This document shows, one piece after another, positions 1-5,160 of a stretch of 5,160 nucleotides of DNA (positions are counted from its first letter, which is position 1; each line of letters opens with the position of its first letter). Under the pieces are notes generated by a model, which saw only the letters and a list, made by a program, of their open reading frames with translations, was not told the DNA's origin and searched no databases. Origin of the DNA: JAYSRU01 sp043720875 (GTDB lineage Bacteria; Bacteroidota; Bacteroidia; Flavobacteriales_D; Crocinitomicaceae). The DNA lies in contig JAYSRU010000095.1 in assembly GCA_043720875.1 (NCBI GenBank), forward strand, positions 1 to 5,160. Reading direction: 5' to 3'. Position numbers and translations under genes: made by a program.

Positions 1-1913
1 CCTCGCGAAATTGCAATGTGTGAATGTTCGTCAATAATACCAGCGGTTAGGTGTTTATTTTTTGCATCGATAACTACTGTCTCCGCACTACTTACATAAC
101 TGTCCGAAGTAATTGCACTTATTTTTCCGTCTTTAATTAAGACTGTTTTGTTTTGAATATTACCTTCTGCTTCATTTGTCCAAATGGTTGCATTTTTTAT
201 AACAATAGGCAATTGCTTAGGTTGAATTGCATTTCCATAAGCCATGTTTGGATACCAGATTAAAGAATCTGAAAGAATATTCATGTCATAAGCCATTTTT
301 CTTTCTTTGTCTTTTGGATTTTCATTGATCAATATAGCATTCCATCGAAACCATGAACCTTTAGGGTCAACCCCATCACCTTCCATAATTCTCAGTTTAG
401 GGTGAAAAATACCTTTTAAACTGACACTCCCTTTAAAATTAGTATCGGCTGCATTCCATTGCACGTTAATATCGTTGTCTACCAAACTCACATAGGCTGC
501 AACTGTTGCCGTATCCATTTTTGAAACTAAAAAAGTGTCTTTGACTGTAAGCAATCTTTTTATCTTGGCTTCGGGTTTTTTCATAGAACCTGTAACCGCT
601 AATTCATACTGCCTATCTTGTGCGTTGATTTTATAAGTGCCCCGAATATCGATCGAATTACTAATTGTGTGAATGCTACGTTCTCCAAGGTTCCAAGATT
701 CTATTGTCTCTGCATTATATCGAAATGGATTTGCATTATAAATTGTAAACGAAGCTAACTTACCTTCTTCCAACGAGCCCAACTGTGCGTCCATTTTTAA
801 GTATTTTGCTGGAGTAAGGGTTAACGCTTTCAAAGCATCAGCTTCAGTTAAGCCTCGTGACATAGCAACGTGTAAGTTTTTCCAAAATTCTTCGGCGGTT
901 TTGCATTTATCAAAAGTGAAAATTATTGAATTTCCATTTTTCACCAAGAAATAAGGATTTGACGGCGCTAATTCCCAATGTTTTAATTCTGACAAGCCGA
1001 TTTGTCTTGCCAAATAAGGATCCTTAACTTGGAATCCTTCCGGAAAATGTAAGGGAAGTACAATTGGATTTGACATTCCTTTCAAATCCTGCATATTTTT
1101 ATACTCGTCTCCATTCCCAAAGTAAGCAAACTCAAGGTTAAACTCCTTGGCAATTTTTTGTGCTCTTGGGATATCTAATCCGTCGCTGACATCGAAAAAT
1201 AAAGGAAATTTTAATTGATGATTAAGTGCTTCAAGCGAAGTATTCAGGTGCGCTTCTTTAGGATTGTTAGAATACCATTTCGCATCGTACAAGGTTTGGC
1301 GCAATAAAGCAATGCTGCCCATTTCTGAAGAAGGATAATCTTCACGCGAAGTTCCCTTTTTAAAAGACAATACAGCACACGCGTTTGAATTGAGCAAGTG
1401 TTTATGTATATCACTATTTCCTAAAGAAATAAAAGAACTATTACCGCGCGCAATACCGTCTCGATAATGCGTATTAGCAAATCCAAAACCCGCTTTTTTT
1501 AATTCTAGAAACGCTTCTGCATTCAATTTAACATTTTTGCTTGCGTCAATTTCAGGATGGATTGTATTGTTCCAATACACCGCCGTTTCATTATCAATAC
1601 TCGGAGTTTTCCCTAATCCAACACCTGTATTTGTTTCTATAAATGCTGCCATGATTACTTTTCCTGCACAATCAATTACAACAGCATCTTTTGGCAAAAT
1701 AAAATCTATAGCAGAAATTTTTTCAATTCTATTCTTATTAATTATCATCACACCATTTTCAATTGTCTTTTCTGGCGAAACAATAATGGTAGCATTGATA
1801 AATGCGTATTTGCCCAAACTACTTTCAACCGTTCCGTTTTGGGGACTATTTTGTTGTCCAACAATTGAAATTTGAAAAAATAAACCTAAACCTACAAAAC
1901 TAAATAATCGCAT
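1..1913 (-). CDS. Secreted two-domain amidohydrolase, C-terminal part missing (runs off left edge)
   Basis: I translated this frame by hand: it is open from the ATG at 1913 to the window edge, 637 residues with no stop. Residues 1-19 form a signal peptide (Arg2, then a hydrophobic run ending IVG before QQ), so the protein should be exported. Residues about 36-90 are the beta-sandwich start of an amidohydrolase (KYAFINATIIVS, later DCAGKVIM), but where active enzymes have a metal-binding HxH this one reads AAFIETNTG (89-97), so the first barrel lacks that site. It closes with the usual helix and turn at about 352-395 (LTEADALKALTLTPAKYL, then LGSLEEGKLASF). Residues about 400-565 are beta-rich linker. 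A second amidohydrolase start follows at about 570 (VIKNATIW) and reaches LTAGIIDEHSHIA, with His630 and His632 as intact metal ligands just before the cut. The catalytic half is therefore off-window. Family knowledge: related proteins of about 1000 residues occur in Flavobacteria. The substrate is unknown; imidazolonepropionase-like or peptidase-like activity is possible. Confidence 0.9.
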   Translation of the reverse strand, partial: MRLFSFVGLGLFFQISIVGQQNSPQNGTVESSLGKYAFINATIIVSPEKTIENGVMIINKNRIEKISAIDFILPKDAVVIDCAGKVIMAAFIETNTGVGLGKTPSIDNETAVYWNNTIHPEIDASKNVKLNAEAFLELKKAGFGFANTHYRDGIARGNSSFISLGNSDIHKHLLNSNACAVLSFKKGTSREDYPSSEMGSIALLRQTLYDAKWYSNNPKEAHLNTSLEALNHQLKFPLFFDVSDGLDIPRAQKIAKEFNLEFAYFGNGDEYKNMQDLKGMSNPIVLPLHFPEGFQVKDPYLARQIGLSELKHWELAPSNPYFLVKNGNSIIFTFDKCKTAEEFWKNLHVAMSRGLTEADALKALTLTPAKYLKMDAQLGSLEEGKLASFTIYNANPFRYNAETIESWNLGERSIHTISNSIDIRGTYKINAQDRQYELAVTGSMKKPEAKIKRLLTVKDTFLVSKMDTATVAAYVSLVDNDINVQWNAADTNFKGSVSLKGIFHPKLRIMEGDGVDPKGSWFRWNAILINENPKDKERKMAYDMNILSDSLIWYPNMAYGNAIQPKQLPIVIKNATIWTNEAEGNIQNKTVLIKDGKISAITSDSYVSSAETVVIDAKNKHLTAGIIDEHSHIAISR

Positions 1914-1933
1914 AATATTTGAAATTAAAGCGT

Positions 1934-1963
1934 CCAAGGTAGCTAATTTTCATGGCATATCAA
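1934..1963 (-). promoter_or_regulatory. Bacteroidota-type promoter for the amidohydrolase gene
   Basis: On the minus strand TTG (1963-1961) is followed by a 19-nt gap and TACCTTGG (1941-1934). This matches the Bacteroidota pattern TTG-N19-TAnnTTTG with one mismatch (TTGG for TTTG). Transcription would begin near 1928, leaving a leader of about 15 nt before the ATG at 1913. No Shine-Dalgarno sequence is visible, which is normal for the phylum. An in-frame TGA lies further upstream, and the only other in-frame start candidate (a TTG) falls inside the promoter box. This supports ATG 1913 as the start. Confidence 0.6.
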
Positions 1964-2026
1964 GTCTCGAAATTAACTTAAATCGAAATAGAGCAGCTTT
2001 TATTCTGTATACTAGAAACAAGATAC

Positions 2027-2055
2027 TTCTCAATCTCTTTTTTTTGCTACTTTTA
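2027..2055 (+). promoter_or_regulatory. Weak candidate promoter for the cytochrome pair
   Basis: TACTTTTA at 2048-2055 fits TAnnTTTG at all but the last base, with TTC at 2027-2029 about 18 nt upstream as a poor -33 element. It lies 19 nt before the ATG at 2075, so the leader would be about 13 nt. A T-run (2038-2045) sits in the spacer. It is plausible because the gene is divergent from its left neighbour and must have a promoter in 1914-2074, but the match is only moderate. Confidence 0.35.
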
Positions 2056-2074
2056 CCCAACCAAAATTAATGAC

Positions 2075-2515
2075 ATGTATAACATTTTAGACAAAGCCCA
2101 TGGCGGCTTAAGGTATTTAGTACTGCTTTTCTTAATCTTAGCGATTGCTAAAAGTTTCAGTGCCCGAAAGACTAAGGATGCCAATTCAACCAACAAACCA
2201 TTTGCGTTGATCGCACTGATCTTGTGTCATCTTCAATTAGTATTAGGATTTGGTCTGTATTTCATTAGTAACAAAGTAAATTTCGTAGACGGTTGGATGA
2301 AAATGAAACTAGAACGTTTCTTCAACCTGGAACATGCCTTAATGATGGTAATTGCAATCGCGCTTATTACCGTTGGTTATTCGAAAGCTAAACGCGCTGC
2401 AGATCGTGCTAAAATGCACAGTTTAACCTGGAAATTTTACTTGGTTGGCTTACTGATAATTTTAGCTTCTATTCCTTGGCCATTTAGAAATCTTGGCATT
2501 ACATCATGGTTTTAA
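2075..2515 (+). CDS. Cytochrome b-like four-helix integral membrane protein
   Basis: The protein has 146 residues with four predicted membrane helices at about 12-26, 43-64, 84-102 and 117-134, joined by short basic loops (for example SARKTK at 29-34 and SKAKRAADRAK at 103-113). Four histidines sit in or at the edge of the helices: His9 in an AHGGLRY motif, His52, His87 and His115. That spacing suggests haem b ligation. I recall Bacteroidota proteins with an N-terminal HxGLRW/Y motif being labelled 'cytochrome B', so the family call rests on memory plus the histidine pattern, not a proven activity. The start is ATG 2075; an ATG at 2070 is in another frame and stops after six codons. The last 10 nt overlap the start of a c-type cytochrome gene, which suggests translational coupling and that the two exchange electrons. 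A haem-free membrane protein is the main alternative. Confidence 0.75.
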   Translation: MYNILDKAHGGLRYLVLLFLILAIAKSFSARKTKDANSTNKPFALIALILCHLQLVLGFGLYFISNKVNFVDGWMKMKLERFFNLEHALMMVIAIALITVGYSKAKRAADRAKMHSLTWKFYLVGLLIILASIPWPFRNLGITSWF

Positions 2516-2826
2516 GACTAGCGTTACTTTGCTTGCTTCTTGCTTCTTGCACGGAGAATAAGACTGCAAAAATAGGAGACGAAGAGTTCATTCCTGCAAG
2601 CGGTAAAGATATCTACAATATTCATTGCACGCTTTGCCATGGGCCAAATGGAGACTTAGGATCTGGAGGTTCTGCCAACTTGATTGAGTCGAATTTAGAT
2701 CCAAAAGCGATAAAAGAAATGATTTTGAATGGTAACCAAAACGGCATGATGCCCTACAAAGATATACTAGCCAATAATGGAGAAATCGATTCATTAGTGG
2801 TTTATGTTCAATCGTTTCGGAAGTAA
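2506..2826 (+). CDS. Small lipoprotein c-type cytochrome
   Basis: The protein has 106 residues. A short lipoprotein signal (Arg4, a leucine-rich core, lipobox LASC with Cys15 as the lipidated residue) predicts export and membrane anchoring on the periplasmic side. The mature part is a single class I cytochrome c domain: the haem-binding motif CTLCH at 41-45 (Cys41, Cys44 and His45 as fifth ligand), followed by GPNGDLGSGG, and GMMPY at 80-84, where Met82 is the likely sixth ligand. The C-terminal helix DSLVVYVQSF (95-104) is typical of the family. The start ATG lies within the last codons of the preceding membrane gene (10-nt overlap), so the two are almost certainly cotranscribed, and the encoded proteins plausibly form an electron-transfer pair. 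The partner oxidase or reductase is not in view. The signal sequence is encoded over a 7-bp direct repeat. Confidence 0.92.
   Translation: MVLRLALLCLLLASCTENKTAKIGDEEFIPASGKDIYNIHCTLCHGPNGDLGSGGSANLIESNLDPKAIKEMILNGNQNGMMPYKDILANNGEIDSLVVYVQSFRK
2533..2550 (+). repeat. 7-bp direct repeat TTGCTTC, about 2.6 copies, in the cytochrome c signal sequence
   Basis: Two full copies of TTGCTTC (2533-2539 and 2540-2546) and a partial TTGC (2547-2550) encode residues 10-15, LLLASC, of the lipobox. The unit length is not a multiple of three, so gain or loss of one copy would shift the frame of the cytochrome. With so few copies this may simply reflect leucine, alanine and serine codons. Confidence 0.7.
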
Positions 2827-2857
2827 GTATCAAAAAATTAAAGGCCAGTAATCGATA

Positions 2858-2888
2858 TTTGGATCACATTCAAAATGGACTAACTTTG
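2858..2888 (+). promoter_or_regulatory. Strong Bacteroidota-type promoter for hflX
   Basis: TTTG (2858-2861), an exact 19-nt gap and TAACTTTG (2881-2888) match the Bacteroidota consensus TTTG-N19-TAnnTTTG without a mismatch. Transcription would start near 2895, giving a leader of about 55 nt before the GTG at 2950. It shows that hflX has its own promoter and does not depend on the cytochrome pair upstream, after which I see no terminator hairpin. Confidence 0.75.
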
Positions 2889-2903
2889 GGCAGCTCTACC
2901 AGA

Positions 2904-2920
2904 ATGATGTAACACATCAT
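2904..2920 (+). promoter_or_regulatory. Perfect 7-bp inverted repeat in the hflX leader
   Basis: ATGATGT (2904-2910), loop AAC, ACATCAT (2914-2920) form a perfect 7-bp hairpin starting about 9 nt after the predicted transcription start and ending 29 nt before the GTG. It could be a 5' mRNA-stabilising stem or a DNA dyad bound by a regulator. No T-run follows (the next bases are AAAG), so it is not a terminator. The function is inferred from position only. Confidence 0.45.
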
Positions 2921-2949
2921 AAAGAACAGACGATTAAAAAATCAATAAA

Positions 2950-4155
2950 GTGGAAATAGGATTAGTGCGCGACCAAGAAGAAAAAGAGCTTGAAAAAGCT
3001 GTTTTAATTGGTGTAATTACGCAAGATATAAACGAAGAAGTTGCCAACGAATACCTGGAAGAGTTAGCGTTTTTAGCTGAAACTGCTGGGGCTACTCCGG
3101 ATAAAAAGTTTTTACAAAAACTCCCTTATCCCCATCCACGCACTTTTTTGGGCACTGGGAAGATCGAAGAAGTTGCTGAATATATTCGTGCAAACGGAAT
3201 TAAAATGGCACTTTTTGATGATGAACTCTCACCGTCACAAACCAGAAATGTAGAAAAAATATTAGATTGTGTAGTATTAGATCGCAATACATTGATCTTA
3301 GATATTTTTGCAAGTAGGGCACAAACCGCACACGCGAAGGCTCAAGTAGAATTAGCACAATACCACTATTTATTGCCAAGACTTACCCGAATGTGGACTC
3401 ACCTTGAGCGACAAAAAGGAGGAATTGGAATGCGTGGACCAGGTGAATCTCAAATTGAAACCGATCGTCGGATCATCAACCATAAAATAAGCGTACTTAA
3501 GAAACAATTAATAGAAATTGACCGCACCATGGCCATTCAACGGGGAAACCGCGGACAATTAGTTCGCGTATCTTTGGTTGGATATACTAATGTTGGCAAA
3601 AGTACTTTAATGAATGTGTTGAGTAAGTCTGACGTATTTGCTGAAAATAAATTATTTGCAACGCTTGACACGACGGTGAGAAAGGTTGTAATTGAAAATC
3701 TTCCATTTTTATTGACTGATACCGTTGGATTCATTCGCAAACTACCCCATCAACTTGTTGAGTCGTTTAAATCGACGCTAGATGAAGTACGTGAAGCTGA
3801 TTTATTGATTCATGTTATTGACATTTCACATAAAAACTTTGAAGATCACTACAATGTAGTATGCGAAACATTGGCGGAAATTGACAACACCGTTAAGCCC
3901 ACTATTCTTGTATTCAACAAGATAGATGCATTTGAGTATGAGCCAATGGAAGATGATGATATACGAGAAAAACAACGCGGAAACTTTTCATTAGAAGAAT
4001 TGAAAAATACGTGGATGGGAAAAATGAATAACAAAAATGTAGTGTTCATTTCCGCACATGAAAAAGAAAATGTAGACGAGTTAAAAGAACTCATGTATGA
4101 GCAAGTGAAAGAAATATTCAGAATACGTTATCCTTATAACAATCTATTGTTTTAG
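2950..4155 (+). CDS. hflX: GTPase HflX, ribosome-associated
   Basis: The protein has 401 residues. HflX is a cytoplasmic GTPase that binds the 50S subunit and splits stalled ribosomes, for example after heat stress. The N-terminal HflX domain (about 16-140) contains the family motif FLGTGKIEEV (66-75), FDDELSPSQ (89-97) and the VVLDRNTLILDIFASRA block (108-124). A helical linker follows with the highly conserved GGIGMRGPGE (157-166) and IETDRR (169-174). The G domain has G1 GYTNVGKST (211-219), G2 FATLDTT (236-242), G3 DTVGF (257-261), G4 NKID (323-326) and G5 SA (368-369), all intact. An acidic-then-basic insert (about 331-362) between G4 and G5 resembles what I recall in Bacteroidota HflX. 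The C-terminus ends IRYPYNNLLF, as usual for the group. The start is GTG 2950: an in-frame TAA at 2935 blocks anything upstream, and the next option is GTG 2965. It has its own promoter; ppa follows after 85 nt. Confidence 0.97.
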   Translation: MEIGLVRDQEEKELEKAVLIGVITQDINEEVANEYLEELAFLAETAGATPDKKFLQKLPYPHPRTFLGTGKIEEVAEYIRANGIKMALFDDELSPSQTRNVEKILDCVVLDRNTLILDIFASRAQTAHAKAQVELAQYHYLLPRLTRMWTHLERQKGGIGMRGPGESQIETDRRIINHKISVLKKQLIEIDRTMAIQRGNRGQLVRVSLVGYTNVGKSTLMNVLSKSDVFAENKLFATLDTTVRKVVIENLPFLLTDTVGFIRKLPHQLVESFKSTLDEVREADLLIHVIDISHKNFEDHYNVVCETLAEIDNTVKPTILVFNKIDAFEYEPMEDDDIREKQRGNFSLEELKNTWMGKMNNKNVVFISAHEKENVDELKELMYEQVKEIFRIRYPYNNLLF

Positions 4156-4181
4156 GATTACTTCAATTCTTGATAAATCAC

Positions 4182-4189
4182 TATCTTCG
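4182..4189 (+). promoter_or_regulatory. Weak candidate -7 box for ppa
   Basis: TATCTTCG followed by CA differs from TAnnTTTG at one base. It lies 51 nt before the ppa start; a start site near 4196 would give a leader of about 45 nt. The upstream -33 element is poor (TTC at 4162-4164, gap 17). No terminator hairpin separates hflX from ppa, so readthrough from the hflX promoter is equally likely. Confidence 0.3.
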
Positions 4190-4240
4190 CAACCAATTTT
4201 TCACTTTACTGCGTCAAACAACGCTCCTAAAATTTGTACA

Positions 4241-4927
4241 ATGGATCAAAAAATTAAAGATATAATCACCGCATTAGAGTCAAAATTTGTGGCACATCCG
4301 TGGCACGGAATATCTATAGGAGAAAAGTCACCAACGGTGGTGAATGCATTTATCGAAATTATCCCTTCAGATACCATAAAATATGAAATTGATAAGCCTT
4401 CTGGGCATATTATGGTAGATCGTCCACAAAAATTCTCTAATAACATGCCTTGTTTGTACGGGTTTATCCCGCAAACGTATTGTGATACCCTTATTGGGAA
4501 TTACTGTATGGAAAAATCAGGAAAATCAGGAATTGGAGGTGACCAAGATCCACTTGACATTTGTGTTTTGACGGAACGTAATTTCGAGCAAGGAGGGATT
4601 TTGATGGAAGCTAAAGTTATTGGTGGATTTAGAATGATTGATGGAGGCGAGGCAGATGATAAAATTATTGCTGTTTTGAAAGGCGATCAAGCTTATGGGA
4701 ATATTGATAACATAGAAGATATGCCGAAAATGGTAATTGATCGAGTACGTCACTTTTTCTTAACGTATAAAGATTTAGACGGTGGGGGCAAAAATGTCGA
4801 AATCACCCATGTTTATGGTAGAGATGAGGCATTAGAAGTTGTAAAGCTTTCTAACCAAGATTATTTGAATAAGTATGGTGATGTTAATGAGAAACTTGCC
4901 ACGGCTCTTGTTGCAGCATTAAACTAA
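4241..4927 (+). CDS. ppa: Soluble inorganic pyrophosphatase (family I), long chlamydial-like form
   Basis: The protein has 228 residues. It hydrolyses pyrophosphate to two phosphates in the cytoplasm, pulling nucleic acid, protein and lipid synthesis forward. The family I signature DQDPLD (Asp101, Asp103, Asp106) is intact, as are the second metal and substrate residues: Glu39, Lys47 and Glu49 (KYE), Arg61, Tyr73, Asp134, Asp139 and Lys141 (GEADDK), and Tyr176-Lys177 (FLTYKD). It is about 50 residues longer than the E. coli type (about 175) and begins with a helix plus AHPWHG (18-23). The AHPWHG opening, DRPQKFSN, PCLYG, DPLDICVLTE and ADDKIIAVL segments closely resemble what I recall of Chlamydia PPase. 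A KSGKSG loop (92-97) precedes the active-site signature. The start ATG 4241 is the natural one, putting the family's HPWHG at residue 19. It ends just before a bidirectional terminator. Confidence 0.96.
   Translation: MDQKIKDIITALESKFVAHPWHGISIGEKSPTVVNAFIEIIPSDTIKYEIDKPSGHIMVDRPQKFSNNMPCLYGFIPQTYCDTLIGNYCMEKSGKSGIGGDQDPLDICVLTERNFEQGGILMEAKVIGGFRMIDGGEADDKIIAVLKGDQAYGNIDNIEDMPKMVIDRVRHFFLTYKDLDGGGKNVEITHVYGRDEALEVVKLSNQDYLNKYGDVNEKLATALVAALN
4513..4530 (+). repeat. 9-bp tandem duplication inside ppa
   Basis: AAAATCAGG occurs twice back to back (4513-4521 and 4522-4530) and gives the KSGKSG peptide (residues 92-97) in the loop before the DQDPLD signature. It is in frame, so it changes loop length without breaking the gene. 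Confidence 0.7.
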
Positions 4928-4942
4928 GAAAATATATAGCAT

Positions 4943-4981
4943 AAAAAAATGCTTCAAATTAATTTTTGAAGCGTTTTTTTT
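4943..4981. terminator. Bidirectional rho-independent terminator between ppa and the TrkA-like gene
   Basis: GCTTCAAA (4951-4958), a 6-nt loop and TTTGAAGC (4965-4972) form a perfect 8-bp stem. It is followed by G and eight T (4974-4981) on the plus strand. On the minus strand the stem is followed by T-runs complementary to the seven A at 4943-4949. It can thus stop both ppa (16 nt after its stop to the A-run) and the convergent gene on the right. Confidence 0.9.
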
Positions 4982-5026
4982 ATTGACTATGTCTCGTCCT
5001 GAAATAGCGTTACACAATTTAATTTT

Positions 5027-5160
5027 CTAGGATTTAAGAAATTTCTTGATATTGGAATTCTCTCCAAAAACAACTAAAATCTCATCTTCTAATAACAAAT
5101 GTTCATATGCCGTTACCCCTTGCACTTTGTTGTAATTTCTTTTCGCTCCAAATTTACCAG
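5027..5160 (-). CDS. C-terminal end of a TrkA/KtrA-like potassium-uptake regulator (partial)
   Basis: Only the last 43 residues are in the window: the frame is open from the right edge (first full codon at 5158) to a TAG at 5029-5027. The fragment contains KVQGVTAYEHLL, then EDEILVVFGENSNIKKFLKS. The pattern of a short strand, 'LLxxDEILVVFG' and a closing 'IxKFL' helix is typical of the end of the RCK-C (TrkA-C) domain, the small ligand-binding domain that follows the NAD(H)-binding RCK-N domain in cytoplasmic gating subunits of Trk/Ktr potassium transporters. I recall similar C-termini in Flavobacterial TrkA-family proteins of about 230 residues. Most of the gene, including the nucleotide-binding motif that would confirm it, lies beyond the edge. 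It converges on ppa and ends 46 nt from the shared terminator. An RCK-C domain on some other transporter is the main alternative. Confidence 0.7.
   Translation of the reverse strand, partial: GKFGAKRNYNKVQGVTAYEHLLLEDEILVVFGENSNIKKFLKS

Noticed and set aside
1537..1875. Plus-strand open frame of 112 codons with hydrophobic stretches
   Set aside because: It lies wholly antisense to the N-terminal part of the amidohydrolase, whose frame is open and shows recognisable domain motifs; it has no family resemblance.
2007..2012. GTATAC palindrome in the divergent intergenic region
   Set aside because: Six bases with no longer flanking symmetry; expected by chance in AT-rich DNA.
2588..2833. Minus-strand open frame antisense to the cytochrome c gene
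   Set aside because: The plus strand encodes an intact haem motif and lipobox; the antisense frame has no recognisable motif.
3537..4094. Two minus-strand open frames antisense to hflX
   Set aside because: Shadows of the HflX G domain, with Ser/Asn-rich composition and no motif.
4228..4236. TAAAATTTG just before the ppa start as a promoter box
   Set aside because: The spacing inside the motif is one base too long, and a start site would fall inside the coding region.
4246..4753. Two minus-strand open frames antisense to ppa
   Set aside because: Shadows of the pyrophosphatase gene with no recognisable domain.
1..5160. A hidden mobile element, CRISPR array, defence or toxin system
   Set aside because: No transposase, integrase, tRNA-flanked junction or spaced direct repeats are seen, and every stretch is accounted for by conserved genes or short intergenic spacers.

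Overview
The window looks like ordinary chromosomal DNA from an AT-rich member of the Bacteroidota, most likely Flavobacteriia. This is an inference from four things: a textbook Bacteroidota promoter (TTTG, 19-nt gap, TAnnTTTG) ahead of the GTPase gene; weak or absent Shine-Dalgarno sequences; Lys-, Asn- and Ile-rich proteins; and protein families I associate with that group, namely a roughly 1000-residue two-domain secreted amidohydrolase, the Bacteroidota form of HflX, and the long 'HPWHG' type of inorganic pyrophosphatase.

Layout from left to right. Positions 1-1913 (minus strand) hold the N-terminal 637 residues of a secreted double amidohydrolase; its C-terminal catalytic half runs off the left edge. 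Positions 1914-2074 are a divergent intergenic region with a good minus-strand promoter and a weaker plus-strand candidate. Positions 2075-2826 are a tight two-gene unit: a four-helix, histidine-bearing cytochrome b-like membrane protein overlapping by 10 nt a small lipoprotein cytochrome c. Positions 2827-2949 carry a strong promoter and a perfect 7-bp hairpin in the leader of hflX (2950-4155, GTG start). After 85 nt comes ppa (4241-4927), a complete soluble pyrophosphatase. A bidirectional hairpin terminator (4943-4981) separates it from a converging minus-strand gene at 5027-5160, which shows only the last 43 residues of a TrkA/KtrA-like potassium-uptake regulator.

How the genes work together: only the cytochrome b-like and cytochrome c genes are convincingly one functional unit, a possible small electron-transfer pair at the inner membrane. 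HflX (ribosome splitting and rescue) and PPase (pyrophosphate removal) are housekeeping neighbours that may share readthrough. The amidohydrolase and TrkA-like genes are transcribed the other way and look unrelated.

No stretch over 300 bases lacks a gene. I see no mobile element, CRISPR array, tRNA or rRNA, and nothing that amounts to a clearly new defence or mobile system. The items most worth a second look are the b/c cytochrome pair, a frame-shifting 7-bp repeat in the cytochrome c signal sequence, the hflX leader hairpin and the chlamydial-like PPase.
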